The notes: generated by a model from the letters alone, not told the origin. 64,000 bases of DNA from Bog-473 sp963755375 (GCA_963755375.1 CAVWKG010000016.1:62001-126000); one strand, 5' to 3'; shown: positions 26,348-36,385, numbered from the stretch's first letter. Made by a program: numbers and translations.

Positions 26348-27841
26348 ATGGCCATCGTCTCGTTCTCCCGTCGGTTGGCCGATCTTGCCGCGGCCGGTCC
26401 TTCCCGTGCTGCCATTACGTGCGGCGAGCACAGCGTGACCCGTGCCGAACTCGAAGCGGCGGCTGACGCCTTCGCCCGACAACTGCTCGAAGATGGGGTG
26501 CAGCAGGGCGAGATGGTCACCATCGCCCTGCCAAATTCCATCGCCTGGTTCGTCGCCGTCGTGGCCACCTGGAAGATTGGGGCGATTCCCCAACCTGTGT
26601 CGCCGCAGCTGCCCACGCGCGAGCTGGCCGCGATCGTCGACCTCGCAGATCCGCGGGTGGTAGTCGGCACCGACCCCGGGGCCTTCGCTGGTCGCGTCTG
26701 TCGACCGGCCGCCTCCGTCGCCCCAGAAGCCGCTCCGGGCGCAGAGCCGCTGCCTGACGCCATTTCACCCGCGTGGAAGGCGCCGACCTCGGGAGGGTCC
26801 ACCGGGCGCCCGAAGCTCATCGTCGCTGGTCAGCCCGCGAGCATCGATGACGAAGCGCCGCCCGCCCTTCTGATCCAGCCCGACGGCTGCATGATGATGC
26901 CTGGGCCGCTGTATCACAACGGTCCGATCGTGTGGGCGTGCGATGCACTGCTCGCCGGCAACCACGTGGTGCTCCTCCCTCGCTTTGACGCTGAATGCAC
27001 CTTGGCCGGCATCGAAAACCACCGAGCGGACATTGCGTACCTGGTGCCGACCATGATGAAGCGCATTTGGCGACTGCCGCTCCATGTGCGTGAGCGATAT
27101 GACCTCTCTTCGCTCCGGTTGATTTGGCACCTGGCCGAGCCATGTCCGCCTTGGCTCAAGGAGGCTTGGATCGAGTGGCTCGGGCCTGAGCGCATCTTTG
27201 AGCTCTATGCCGGGACGGAGGCGCAGGCTGCCACGATGATCACCGGCGCCCAATGGCTGGAGCACCGAGGCTCGGTCGGTCGGCCGCTCAGTGGGTCGAT
27301 CAGGATCACCGACCAAGAAGGCAACGAGGTCCCGATCGGCGCGGAGGGGGAGGTCTGGCTCAAGTCGGGCCTCGATAGTCCGACCTACCGCTACATCGGC
27401 GCTGAGGCCCGCACGCGCGAAGGTGGCTGGGAGTCCCTCGGCGACAACGGCTGGCTCGACGCCGACGGCTTCCTCTATCTCGGAGATCGCACGACTGACA
27501 TGATCCTCACTGGAGGTTCGAACGTGTACCCGGCTGAAGTTGAGTCGGCTATCGCGGAACATCCTGCCGTGCAGTCCTGCGCGGTGATTGGGCTCCCGGA
27601 TGACGACCTCGGGAACATCGTCCACGCGATCGTCGAAGCCAATCACAGCGAGATCCAGGTCGACGAACTGCTCGCATTTCTGGGTGAGCGTCTCGTCCGC
27701 TACAAGGTGCCCCGCAGCGTCGAAATCGTGAACGAGCCCCTGCGCGACGACGCCGGCAAAGTCCGCCGGAGCGCCCTCCGCGCCGAGCGGCTCGAATCGA
27801 GTGCCAAGTCCGCCCGTGAAGGGACGTTTCCACCCGCTTGA
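26348..27841 (+). CDS. AMP-dependent acyl-CoA synthetase
   Basis: This 497-residue protein of the ANL superfamily activates a carboxylic acid to its CoA thioester using ATP. It has a phosphate-binding SGGSTGRPKLIV, an adenylate motif FELYAGTEAQAAT, the hinge GDRTTDMILTGGSNVYPAEVE, and a C-terminal catalytic Lys region DDAGKVRRSAL. It resembles the bile-acid/steroid or aromatic acid CoA ligases of actinobacterial catabolic clusters. Substrate cannot be read from sequence. The next gene, an MFS exporter, starts 82 bp later in the same direction. Confidence 0.88.
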   Translation: MAIVSFSRRLADLAAAGPSRAAITCGEHSVTRAELEAAADAFARQLLEDGVQQGEMVTIALPNSIAWFVAVVATWKIGAIPQPVSPQLPTRELAAIVDLADPRVVVGTDPGAFAGRVCRPAASVAPEAAPGAEPLPDAISPAWKAPTSGGSTGRPKLIVAGQPASIDDEAPPALLIQPDGCMMMPGPLYHNGPIVWACDALLAGNHVVLLPRFDAECTLAGIENHRADIAYLVPTMMKRIWRLPLHVRERYDLSSLRLIWHLAEPCPPWLKEAWIEWLGPERIFELYAGTEAQAATMITGAQWLEHRGSVGRPLSGSIRITDQEGNEVPIGAEGEVWLKSGLDSPTYRYIGAEARTREGGWESLGDNGWLDADGFLYLGDRTTDMILTGGSNVYPAEVESAIAEHPAVQSCAVIGLPDDDLGNIVHAIVEANHSEIQVDELLAFLGERLVRYKVPRSVEIVNEPLRDDAGKVRRSALRAERLESSAKSAREGTFPPA

Positions 27842-27923
27842 GCACGATGATTCGGGGCGGGCTCCTCTTCTCGGTCAGCCAAGCCGCGCGTGAAAGACCC
27901 GGTAACTTCGATGCCGGTGCGTA

Positions 27924-29216
27924 ATGGACCGTGATGGCTTGGCCGCTATGCCTGAGGCGGGACCGGTGCCGGGGTCGGGAGCAGCGACCACGGCCAAGGC
28001 CGGCAGCTCGTTCCGTGCACTGCGGTCTCGACCGTTCCGTCTCTATTTCGGTGGCCAGGTCGTCTCGGCCAGCGGCAGCTTCTTGCAGCAGACGGCCATC
28101 GGCTGGCTCGTCCTCGTGCGGACGGGTTCGCCCAGGGATCTGGGGCTGGTGCTGGCGGCCGGGGGGATCCCCTCCCTGCTGTTCGGCCCGTGGGGCGGGG
28201 CGGTGGCCGATCGGGTCGACCTGCGAAAGCTCCTGGTGGTCACGCAGACGCTCTATTGCCTCCTGGCTGCGCTGCTGTGGGGTCTGGCCGCCGCGGGTGC
28301 AGCCGGCGTGGCGGCCCTGGTGGCCATCGGTGTGGCGGGAGGAGTCGTGCAGATCGCCGACTCGCCCGCCCGCCAGGCTCTCGTCAGCCGTTTGGTACCG
28401 CCCGACGACCTGTCCAGCGCGGTCAGCCTCAACGGAGTGGTGGTCAACAGCGCCCGGGTGGTCGGTCCCGCCCTCGCCGGTGTGCTGATCGTGACGGTGG
28501 GCACGACGGTGTGTTTCGGGCTGAACGCACTGTCCTACCTGGCGGTGATCGCCGCCCTGCTCGTTATCCGGCCCCGCAAGGCGGGCGGACCCGCCCCGCC
28601 CGGACGCAGAGGTGTCAAGGAAGGGTTGCGGTACGCGGCCGGCCGCCAGCAGCTCTGGCTCCCGCTCCTCATGATGTCGGTGGTCGGGCTCTTGGCCTTC
28701 AATTTCGCCGTGGTCCTGCCCGTGTTCGCCAAGGACACCTTCCACGGGAGTGGCGGCACGTACGGGCTGCTCACCACCATGCTCAGCGTCGGGGCCATCC
28801 TGGGTTCCCTCGCGGTCGGGCTTGTCCACCATCCGAGGCGCCAGTACCTGCTCTTCGCCGCCCTGGGGTTCGGGGTCACGTCGGCCGCCACGGCGGCCGC
28901 ACCGAACGTCGCCGTGGCCTGCGTCGCGTTGCTCGTCATGGGTGCGACCGCCTTCTGTTTCGTCACGATGTGTTCGACCACCCTGCAGCTCCATAGCTCG
29001 AGTGCCTATCGGGGCCGGATCATGGCGCTGTGGGTCTTCGTCTACCTGGGCACCACGCCCATCGGCAGCATCCTGACCGGCTGGATCATCGCGGCCGGCG
29101 GCCCCCGGACCGCCCTCCTGGTTGGTTCGGGGGCGTGCCTGGCCGCCGCCGTGCTGGCCGCTTTCGTGCACACGCCGCCCAACCCCGATGCGGCACTCAC
29201 AGATCTCGCTCAGTGA
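27924..29216 (+). CDS. MFS transporter (EntS-like exporter)
   Basis: This 430-residue protein has twelve hydrophobic segments and the enterobactin-exporter-like start FRLYFGGQVVSASGSFLQQTAIGWLVL and NSARVVGPALAGVL after helix 4-5. Such 12-helix drug/H+ antiporter-like carriers export small molecules using the proton gradient. The ATG at 27924 or at 27948 could be the start; a polar Gly/Ser-rich leader precedes the first helix. Two strong hairpins follow the stop codon. It is not clear what it exports; the CoA ligase upstream may be part of the same unit. Confidence 0.88.
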   Translation: MDRDGLAAMPEAGPVPGSGAATTAKAGSSFRALRSRPFRLYFGGQVVSASGSFLQQTAIGWLVLVRTGSPRDLGLVLAAGGIPSLLFGPWGGAVADRVDLRKLLVVTQTLYCLLAALLWGLAAAGAAGVAALVAIGVAGGVVQIADSPARQALVSRLVPPDDLSSAVSLNGVVVNSARVVGPALAGVLIVTVGTTVCFGLNALSYLAVIAALLVIRPRKAGGPAPPGRRGVKEGLRYAAGRQQLWLPLLMMSVVGLLAFNFAVVLPVFAKDTFHGSGGTYGLLTTMLSVGAILGSLAVGLVHHPRRQYLLFAALGFGVTSAATAAAPNVAVACVALLVMGATAFCFVTMCSTTLQLHSSSAYRGRIMALWVFVYLGTTPIGSILTGWIIAAGGPRTALLVGSGACLAAAVLAAFVHTPPNPDAALTDLAQ

Positions 29217-29240
29217 CTATCGGACACGATCGCACCTTCT

Positions 29241-29276
29241 GGAGAGCGCCGAAACTCATCACAGTGGGCGCTCTCC
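29241..29276. terminator. Stem-loop downstream of the MFS gene
   Basis: A perfect 10-bp inverted repeat, GGAGAGCGCC paired with GGCGCTCTCC, encloses a 16-base loop about 25 bp after the MFS stop. There is no T-run, so it may act as a GC-rich hairpin terminator or RNA-stabilising structure. Confidence 0.4.
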
Positions 29277-29362
29277 TGCAGGGGCCAAAGCAATGGTCTG
29301 GCAGCCCGATGCTCGGGTTGACCAGACTGGAGCTCGTGGAGCAGCTGTGGGCCGAAACACAA

Positions 29363-29395
29363 GACTCACGGGAGCGCTGGCCGCTCCCGTGAGTC
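29363..29395. terminator. Strong GC-rich hairpin
   Basis: A perfect 14-bp inverted repeat, GACTCACGGGAGCG and its complement, flanks a 5-base CTGGC loop. It sits between the MFS gene and the NTF2-like gene, making it the best candidate for the operon's terminator. There is no T-tract on either strand, but this is common in high-GC actinobacteria. Confidence 0.65.
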
Positions 29396-29480
29396 GGCAC
29401 TCGCGGCGCGGTCGACGAGCGAACGTCCGGGAGGCCACAGTGGTCGGTCTGGCTGTACCTGGAGTGGAAGGATTGAAGCC

Positions 29481-29894
29481 ATGCCAGATTCCCGCGTCAC
29501 GGTGGCCGAAGAATTTTTCCAGAAGTTTTTTGGAGGCAATGTTGCAGCTGCCTGCGATCTCCTCGACCCTCAGGTCGTGGACGTCGTACCCGGAACACAC
29601 GCACTCTCCGGCGTCTTCCAAGGCGCTCACGCTGTTGCGGCGCACCTTTCGAGCTTTCTCCGACTCGCGGAAGACCCAATCGATGTCCTCAAATGGGAGG
29701 ATTGGATGGCTGGGGTCGACAATGTCGCTGGACTTGCGACGATTCATCTGCAGCGAGAAGGCCAACAGCACGATTTCCGGGTCATCTTCCTCGTCTCGGT
29801 GACCAAAAACGACGGACAACAACGGATCTCGAGGATCGAATCCTTTTACAGCGATCAAGCAGCATTTGATCGCTTCTTCTCGGTCGAGCCATAG
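29481..29894 (+). CDS. NTF2/SnoaL-like domain protein
   Basis: This 137-residue protein has the start and strand pattern of SnoaL/NTF2-like folds (RVTVAEEFFQKFFGGNVAAACDLLDPQVVDVV; GVFQGAHAVAAHLSSFLRL; DFRVIFLVSVTKNDGQQRISRIESF). These small alpha+beta barrels act as ligand-binding proteins, isomerases or cyclases, and the family alone does not predict a reaction. AAGGA lies 8 bp before the ATG. A GH15 gene follows after 36 bp in the same direction. Confidence 0.75.
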   Translation: MPDSRVTVAEEFFQKFFGGNVAAACDLLDPQVVDVVPGTHALSGVFQGAHAVAAHLSSFLRLAEDPIDVLKWEDWMAGVDNVAGLATIHLQREGQQHDFRVIFLVSVTKNDGQQRISRIESFYSDQAAFDRFFSVEP

Positions 29895-29930
29895 CCGGGC
29901 CGACCGAGGACTGCGTCCAAAGGAGGAGGA

Positions 29931-31772
29931 GTGCCCTCAAAGATCGAGGACTACGCCATCATCGGCGACACAAAAACCGTTGCCCTCGTCGACCTCACCG
30001 GATCCATCGACTGGTGGTGCGCGCCGCGAATCGATTCCTCCGCCGCCTTCGCTGCGCTGCTCGGGGACGCGGGCAACGGACGGTGGCTGATCGCTCCGAA
30101 GGGTGAGGTGATCAAGGTCACCCGCCACTACGAACCGGAGACCTTGATTCTTGAGACGATTTTCGAGACGTCGACGGGCTCGGCGTCGGTGTGCGATTTC
30201 ATGCCGCCGTACGACGGCCACTCCATGATCCACCGCATCGTCGAGGCACGTAGTGGCACCGTCGAGATGCAGATGGAGCTGATCGTGCGTTACGAGTACG
30301 GCGCAATCACGCCCTGGGCCACCGCGACGGGTGATGGCCTCGTCCTCGTCGCCGGACGCGACGGCCTCCGCCTGCACAGCCCTGTGCGTCTCGTTGGCAA
30401 TGAGAACACCACCGTCGCCTCATTCTCCGTCTCGGGCGACACCCGCCGTTCCTTTTCGCTCACCTGGTTCCCCTCGGAGCGCCACGCCCCGCTCCCGCTC
30501 GACAGCCTTGCCGCCCGGAACCACACACGGCACTACTGGCACAACTGGGTCGGTCGCTGCACCTACACCGGCGGCTCGCGCGACCTGGTAGTCCGCTCGC
30601 TCATCACCTTGAAGGCCCTCACCTACGAGCCCAGCGGCGCGGTCTGCGCGGCGGCGACGACCTCGCTCCCAGAGACCATCGGGGGCAACCGCAACTGGGA
30701 CTACCGCTATTCGTGGCTCCGCGACTCGACGTTCACCCTGCACGCCCTGTTGGTCTCGGGGTACACCGACGAAGCGGCGGCGTGGGTGGGCTGGCTCCGC
30801 CGCGCCGTCGCGGGGACCCCCGGGGAGATGCAGATCATGTACGGCGTCGACGGAGAACGGATGCTCCCCGAGTTCGAGCTCGACCGCCTCTCGGGCTACG
30901 AGGGATCAACGCCCGTCCGCATCGGCAACAGGGCGGTGCTCCAGCTCCAGCTCGACGTGTACGGGGAGGTCCTGGACTCTGCCGTCACGTACTGGCAAAG
31001 CCCCATCCCCAAAGAGTCCAACGTATCGCCGGGTCAGATGATGGCGATCCTCGATCACCTCGAGAAGGTCTGGCGCGAGCCCGACAACGGGATTTGGGAG
31101 GTCCGAGGCCCGCGACGGCATTTCACCCATTCGAAGGTCATGGCCTGGGTGGCCTTCGACCGCGCCGTCACGCTGGCGGAGGAGGGCATCTTGCCGAAGG
31201 GACCGATGGGCCATTGGCGGCAATTGCGTGACGAAATCCACGCGGAGGTCTGCGAGAAGGGTTTCGATGCTGAGCTCAACTCCTTCACGCAGTACTACGG
31301 CTCGAAGCTGCTCGACGCGAGTCTGCTCATGCTTGCACCTGTCGGCTTCCTGCCGCCCGATGACCGGCGCGTCGTCGCCACCGTCGAGGCGGTTCAGAAG
31401 GGGCTCGTCACCGACGGCTTCGTCCGTCGTTATCAGACCGACACCGACGAGGATGTCGACGGCCTGAAAGGGACGGAGGGCGCCTTCTTGATGACGAGCT
31501 TCTGGCTCGCCGACAACCTGGTGCTCCTCGGACGCCACGACGAGGCGAAGGAGATGTTCGAGCGGCTCACTGCGCTCTGCAACGACGTCGGTCTCCTCTC
31601 CGAGGAGTACGACCCGGAGACCGATCGGTTGCTCGGGAACTTCCCACAGGCCTTCTCACACGTCGCCCTGATCAACACCGCCGCCAACCTTTCGATGGCC
31701 GAGCATGGCCCCTCGGTGCTGCGCGGTCGCCGTTACGGCCGATCCCGTCGTCGGAGCGCTCCAGCAGGCTGA
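29931..31772 (+). CDS. GH15 glycoside hydrolase (glucoamylase/trehalase-like)
   Basis: This 613-residue protein has an N-terminal DUF5911/beta domain (IEDYAIIGDTKTVALVDLTG, SIDWWCAPRIDSSAAFAAL) and an (alpha/alpha)6 barrel with the GH15 catalytic signatures NWDYRYSWLRDSTFTLHALL and NGIWEVRGPRRHF. Family enzymes hydrolyse alpha-glucans or trehalose by inversion with two catalytic acids. The GTG is preceded by a very strong AGGAGGAGGA. No signal peptide is seen, so it probably acts on intracellular glycogen-derived glucan or trehalose. A second member lies at 40703-42637. Confidence 0.93.
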   Translation: MPSKIEDYAIIGDTKTVALVDLTGSIDWWCAPRIDSSAAFAALLGDAGNGRWLIAPKGEVIKVTRHYEPETLILETIFETSTGSASVCDFMPPYDGHSMIHRIVEARSGTVEMQMELIVRYEYGAITPWATATGDGLVLVAGRDGLRLHSPVRLVGNENTTVASFSVSGDTRRSFSLTWFPSERHAPLPLDSLAARNHTRHYWHNWVGRCTYTGGSRDLVVRSLITLKALTYEPSGAVCAAATTSLPETIGGNRNWDYRYSWLRDSTFTLHALLVSGYTDEAAAWVGWLRRAVAGTPGEMQIMYGVDGERMLPEFELDRLSGYEGSTPVRIGNRAVLQLQLDVYGEVLDSAVTYWQSPIPKESNVSPGQMMAILDHLEKVWREPDNGIWEVRGPRRHFTHSKVMAWVAFDRAVTLAEEGILPKGPMGHWRQLRDEIHAEVCEKGFDAELNSFTQYYGSKLLDASLLMLAPVGFLPPDDRRVVATVEAVQKGLVTDGFVRRYQTDTDEDVDGLKGTEGAFLMTSFWLADNLVLLGRHDEAKEMFERLTALCNDVGLLSEEYDPETDRLLGNFPQAFSHVALINTAANLSMAEHGPSVLRGRRYGRSRRRSAPAG

Positions 31773-31838
31773 TACTTAGGCGCTGTCGCGAGCAGTCGTA
31801 GGTTTCTGTGACGACTGAACAACGAGGTCCGGTCTTTC

Positions 31839-32771
31839 TCAGAGCATCGGATTGGCCGCGATCGCTCGACTGTTGCGGGCGACCCAATCGTCAGTGCTCT
31901 CGACAGCCTCGTGACCACGTGAAGCACAGATGGTGCCCCATTGCGCGATCAGCAATTCCGGGCTCACGTCCAGACCATCATGTACGTAGCCGTCGGTCTC
32001 GGCGAGGAAGAGGCGACTATAACGTCGCATTCCCGCCATGAGGATCTCGCCCTGGGCCGGACAGGATTCGTGTGCCAACACCGCGGCCATCGGAGCAACA
32101 AGCGCAGGGTGACGTTCCGGTTCGGGATCCGGTTCGGCGCCGCCCAGCTCTCGGGCGGACATCATGCGCGTATTTGCCATGGGCGCCAAAGCGTTCACCT
32201 TGATGTCGCTGCTGTGCCCAGCCGCGACTGCCGAGAGGGCCCGAGTGAGTCCCATGACTGCTGCCTTGGCGGTTCCGTACGCCATGAGACTGCGCATCCC
32301 CAGGGCTCCCGTAGAAGTCGTGAGCACTATCCGCCCATAGCCGCTTGCCACCATGTGGGGCCAGCAGGACTTGACCGTCAAGAAGCTGCCGATTACGTGC
32401 ACATCGAGGTGCCGCCACAGGTTGGAAACCTCGATATCGGGGAACTCGTCCGTGTTGTAAATGCCTGCATTGTTTATCAGCACGTCCGGCCGGCCAAACG
32501 CCTCCAGGGCCAGCTCGACCAGTCGCGCGGCTCCCTGCGGCGTCGAGATGTCAGAGGCGTCAGCCACAACCGACCCACCGATGGCAGCTATCGCCTCAGC
32601 AGCCCGACGGGCTGGTTCGGCATCTCCGCCACTTCCGTCGATACCGACGCCCTGGTCATTGACGACCACGTGCGCGCCACGTGATGCCAGTAGCCGGGCA
32701 TGCTCAAAGCCGATTCCCCGCCCAGCCCCGGTGACAATCGCCACTCGACCGTCGAACCTCAAATCGTCCAT
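31839..32771 (-). CDS. Short-chain dehydrogenase/reductase
   Basis: This 310-residue NAD(P)-dependent SDR has the cofactor motif VTGAGRGIGFEHARLL, the NNAG strand motif (VLINNAGIYNT), the catalytic Ser/Tyr/Lys (TTSTGALGMRSLMAYGTAKAA) and a longer C-terminus than the classical 250-residue forms. It is like the multifunctional beta-oxidation/17-beta-HSD4-type SDRs of actinobacterial lipid catabolism. I started it at the ATG 32771, which begins the Rossmann domain; the frame to 32807 is not conserved. It is divergent from a Baeyer-Villiger monooxygenase, which suggests a shared ketone/alcohol pathway. Confidence 0.88.
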   Translation of the reverse strand: MDDLRFDGRVAIVTGAGRGIGFEHARLLASRGAHVVVNDQGVGIDGSGGDAEPARRAAEAIAAIGGSVVADASDISTPQGAARLVELALEAFGRPDVLINNAGIYNTDEFPDIEVSNLWRHLDVHVIGSFLTVKSCWPHMVASGYGRIVLTTSTGALGMRSLMAYGTAKAAVMGLTRALSAVAAGHSSDIKVNALAPMANTRMMSARELGGAEPDPEPERHPALVAPMAAVLAHESCPAQGEILMAGMRRYSRLFLAETDGYVHDGLDVSPELLIAQWGTICASRGHEAVESTDDWVARNSRAIAANPML

Positions 32772-32953
32772 AAGATCCCTCCTCTCCGTCGCCCACACAG
32801 AGACCATATATTTGGGGGCGTGTCCCTACCGGCCGCGACTCCTTGTCTCCCGGGCCGGACCGAGCTCGCCCCATCGCTCGTCCGAGGCGTGTCGAACGTT
32901 TCCGCCAGCGTCCACCGGTCGCTGCTGGCACTTTCGGCTCCGAGAAGGCAGGA

Positions 32954-34891
32954 ATGACTCGAAACCCCCACGCAGCCGAGCCGTTTGCCGATGACGACCA
33001 GGAGATCGGGGCGGCGCTTGAGGACGTGAGTGTCCCTGCGCTCTTGTGTTCCCTGGTGCACATGACGGGCGATCCCGCGTGGGTCCGTGGCGACATTCGT
33101 CCGCGGGTCGCACTGTCGCTGGACATACAGAGCGGAATACCAGCGGACCAACAAGCGCAGGTTCGTCGCCTGGCTCTGCCGGCGATCCGCGCGTACCGCG
33201 ACGCCGGCTGCCGGCCCAAAGAGCTACCGCGTGCGCTGCTGCAGGAGATGATGTCTTTTCTTGGCTGCCGGGCAGTGGAGGGTCGACTTGCGGGTCTCTT
33301 CTTTGACGACCTGCAGTTCCAGGGTGCTGATACGGGTGCGATCGCCTGGGGAGACGAAATCCCAGAGGACGTCAAGGCGGCGTCTCCGGTCGTCGTCATC
33401 GGTTGCGGTATGGCCGGGATTCTGGCTGGCATTCGCCTAACACAAGCAGGCCTGCCGTTCGTCATCATTGACAAGAACCCCGGTCCCGGCGGGACGTGGT
33501 GGGAGAACCGCTACCCGGGAGCACGAGTCGATATTGGCAGCCATCAGTACTGTTATTCCTTCGAGCCAACCGATCACTGGAGCGAGTTCTACTGCCAGCA
33601 ACCCGAACTGCTCGAGTATTTCACCGCCATTGTCGAGAAATACGATCTGCGGCCGCACTGTCGGTTCGACACTGCAGTGACCGAGCTGCGTTGGAATGAC
33701 GAGCATGCTCGGTGGAGTGTTCACGTCGTCGGACCCAACGGGACAGAGGAGGTCATCGACGCGAGATTTGTGGTCAGCGCCGTCGGGTCCCTGAATATCC
33801 CGAAGCTACCTGACATACCGGGGATGGATACGTTCCGCGGACCGTCGTTTCACTCGGCTCGGTGGCCCCACGATCTCGAGCCGACCGGCAAACGGTTCGC
33901 TTTGGTCGGTGCCGGTGCGAGCGGATTCCAGATCGGTCCGGCCATAGCCGGCGAGGTCGAGCTCCTCACGATCTTCCAGCGCACTGCTCAATGGATCATC
34001 CCGAATCCGCTCTACCACGCATCGGTACCGCCGGGGGACAGGTGGGCGTTGCGACACCTCCCGTTCTATGGGCGGTGGTACAGGTTCATCATGACCTTCG
34101 GCGGCATTGCTGCCGGTATGGACTCGTATCGGGTTGAACCCGGGTACGAGGATCAGACTGGGCGGTCGGTCAATGTCGTGAACGCCACCCGGGCGAATGC
34201 GCTTCTCGCCTGGATGAAGTCGATAATTGCGGAACGACCCGACCTTACGGCGAAGGTCGTGCCCGACTACCCGGCGCTCGGCAAGCGCGTCCTGCAAGAC
34301 AACGGGTCATGGTTGCGGTGCTTGCAGCGCCCGAATGTCGAGCTCGTCCGCACCGCGATCGCGAGAGTCGTGCCCGATGGTGTTGTGACGGTTGACGGCA
34401 CCTTCACTCCCGCTGACATCATCTGTTTCGCGACCGGATTCCGGCACAATGATTTTCTTGCCTCGATGCACGTAACGGGGCGGGGCGGAATTTCCCTCCG
34501 TGATCAATGGGGCGACGAGCCGACGGCCTACCTGGGTATTACCATCGCGAATTTCCCGAACCTGTTCTGCGTCTACGGTCCGGGTACGAACCTCGCCGCC
34601 GGCGCCAGCCTCTTCTATCACTCCGAGTTCCAGGTCCACTACGCGATGGAGGCGATTCGCGACACCCTGACCATGGGGGCGCGGACGTGCGAAGTCACGA
34701 CCGAGGCCCACGCTCGCTATGCGGAACGCTACCAGGCGGAGATCGGCCAGATGGTGTGGTCACACCCCTCAATCAAACACAGCCACTATAAAAACCCCGC
34801 GGGCAAGGTCTTCACGCTGTCCCCCTGGCCCCTCGACCTTTACTGGGAATGGACCCGCCATGTTGACGCCAACGACTACGTCTTCGCATGA
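32954..34891 (+). CDS. Baeyer-Villiger monooxygenase (HAPMO-type)
   Basis: This 645-residue flavoprotein inserts oxygen next to a ketone, giving an ester or lactone. It has FAD Rossmann GCGMAG (150-155), the Baeyer-Villiger fingerprint FRGPSFHSARWP (294-305) and the NADPH motif GAGASG (319-324), with TWWENRYPGARVD between them. The first 140 residues before the FAD motif are an extra helical domain, as in 4-hydroxyacetophenone monooxygenase, which has the same total size. The ATG at 32954 follows AAGGCAGGA. It faces an SDR gene that could make or use its ketone. Confidence 0.92.
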   Translation: MTRNPHAAEPFADDDQEIGAALEDVSVPALLCSLVHMTGDPAWVRGDIRPRVALSLDIQSGIPADQQAQVRRLALPAIRAYRDAGCRPKELPRALLQEMMSFLGCRAVEGRLAGLFFDDLQFQGADTGAIAWGDEIPEDVKAASPVVVIGCGMAGILAGIRLTQAGLPFVIIDKNPGPGGTWWENRYPGARVDIGSHQYCYSFEPTDHWSEFYCQQPELLEYFTAIVEKYDLRPHCRFDTAVTELRWNDEHARWSVHVVGPNGTEEVIDARFVVSAVGSLNIPKLPDIPGMDTFRGPSFHSARWPHDLEPTGKRFALVGAGASGFQIGPAIAGEVELLTIFQRTAQWIIPNPLYHASVPPGDRWALRHLPFYGRWYRFIMTFGGIAAGMDSYRVEPGYEDQTGRSVNVVNATRANALLAWMKSIIAERPDLTAKVVPDYPALGKRVLQDNGSWLRCLQRPNVELVRTAIARVVPDGVVTVDGTFTPADIICFATGFRHNDFLASMHVTGRGGISLRDQWGDEPTAYLGITIANFPNLFCVYGPGTNLAAGASLFYHSEFQVHYAMEAIRDTLTMGARTCEVTTEAHARYAERYQAEIGQMVWSHPSIKHSHYKNPAGKVFTLSPWPLDLYWEWTRHVDANDYVFA

Positions 34892-35665
34892 CTGGCTGGC
34901 GACATGAAATGCGCCGCTGCCGATTGGTTGATCGCACGACGACGGGGCGGACTCGGTAGATGTGATGGAACTGGGTGGACGGACCCGCAAGTCCGACCCA
35001 GAGGAGGACTGGTCACCCGCTCACTGGCCGCCGGGTACGTCCGGCGGGGAGTCCGAGTGAATGCCGAGACCACCGACGAGACCCCTTCCATCCACGGTGG
35101 CCAGTTCGCCGGACACCGAGATCCCTCGTAGCTCTTTCGGACGAGGCGGTCACACCATGCCTTCTGACATAATTCCCTCATTTGGTGGCGGACAGTCTCG
35201 TGTCTCGGACGTTTAAAGTCCGTCACCGCGCGCAAGCTGGTGCGGCACATCCCCGCACCCAGATGGCGAAGAGATGAGAGCGTGACCAAGGCCCTATCCC
35301 TTCAGACACGAAGGTGGTAGGTTCCCAGCAGTTCAACTTGAACACTACGCCCCGCCTGACGGGGGAGGATTGGGGGGTTCGATGGGACCCCCGGCGTTTA
35401 CCCTTATCCGCTGCTCTTCCAAGAAGCGGGCATCCACAGAAGCGCTAGATCCTTCAGGATCCCGGCAGTCGGGCTACCTCTCGTGACGATCGCATCAAAA
35501 TGGGTTGCTGAACGTTGTGGAGCGTGACGTGAGCGCGTGGGCAGGGAGAATTCAACATCCAGCGGAGCCACGCTGGCGTTCCGCTGTCGTCGAATGTGAT
35601 TCGAATGTCACCACCAATGGTCGAGCACGCAAGTCTGCATGTTCACAATGAAATGAGGATTAGTC
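34892..35665. other. Intergenic region without recognisable genes
   Basis: This 774-bp gap carries no frame that reads like a protein in either direction. A perfect small inverted repeat GATCCTTCAGGATC lies at 35448-35461. The 3' half should contain the promoter for the hydrolase gene. Confidence 0.5.
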
Positions 35666-36385
35666 ATGGCAACGTCAAAACCAAACATCGTTCTTGTACA
35701 CGGGGCGTGGGCCGACGGCTCGTGTTGGAGTGCGGTCGTAGAAGGCCTCCAGGCCAAGGGATACAACGTCACTGCACCGCAGTTTCCAGAAAACTCCCTC
35801 GCCGCTGACGTGGCCCGGCTACGTCAGGTGCTCAATCGTCAGGACGGTCCGACAATTGTTGTCGGCCACTCCTACGGCGGGCAAATCATGACCTCTCTGA
35901 GTACCGACGCGCCAAATGTCGTCGGGCTGGTCTATATCGCAGCCTTCGGACTCGATGAGGGCGAAACGATCGGAGCGCTCTTGGCTCAGGGCCCTCCGAC
36001 TCCGGCGCTCGCGCATCTCGACATCGACGACCAGGGCTTCGCGTGGTTGCCTGAGGACGACTTTGTGACCTTCTTCGCCGCGGACGTCGCTCCGGATAAA
36101 GCACGAGTTATGTACGCCGTGCAGCAAGCATTGTCGGCGTCAACGCTCGGAGATGTGATGGGTGTGCCGACGTGGAAGTCGCTGCCGACTTGGTACATGG
36201 TGGCGGCCAACGATCAGGCAATCCCACCCGATGCCGAACGTCTCTTCGCAAAACGCATGGGGGCTACGACCGTTGAAGTTCCTAGCAGTCATGTGGCGAT
36301 GGTCTCGCACCCGGAAGACGTCATCAAGCTCACGGAGGCGGCCGCCGAGACGTGGGTCGCCAGAGGAGAGCTCGCCAAACTCTAG
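35666..36385 (+). CDS. Alpha/beta hydrolase (esterase-like)
   Basis: This 239-residue protein has the alpha/beta-hydrolase fold: IVLVHGAWADGSCWSAVV (oxyanion hole), the nucleophile elbow VVGHSYGGQIM with Ser, and a C-terminal catalytic His in VPSSHVAMVSHPE. The acid is probably in the segment AANDQAIPPDAERLF. It matches the family of small alkyl/aryl esterases (salicylate esterase or EstC-like). A ribosome binding site AGGA lies upstream of the ATG. It may hydrolyse a product of the neighbouring Baeyer-Villiger monooxygenase, although it is 774 bp away. Confidence 0.88.
   Translation: MATSKPNIVLVHGAWADGSCWSAVVEGLQAKGYNVTAPQFPENSLAADVARLRQVLNRQDGPTIVVGHSYGGQIMTSLSTDAPNVVGLVYIAAFGLDEGETIGALLAQGPPTPALAHLDIDDQGFAWLPEDDFVTFFAADVAPDKARVMYAVQQALSASTLGDVMGVPTWKSLPTWYMVAANDQAIPPDAERLFAKRMGATTVEVPSSHVAMVSHPEDVIKLTEAAAETWVARGELAKL

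Noticed and set aside
27549..29171. Leftward 540-codon frame
   Set aside because: Antisense to the CoA ligase and MFS genes; low-complexity Gln/Gly/His/Asp composition typical of a shadow frame.
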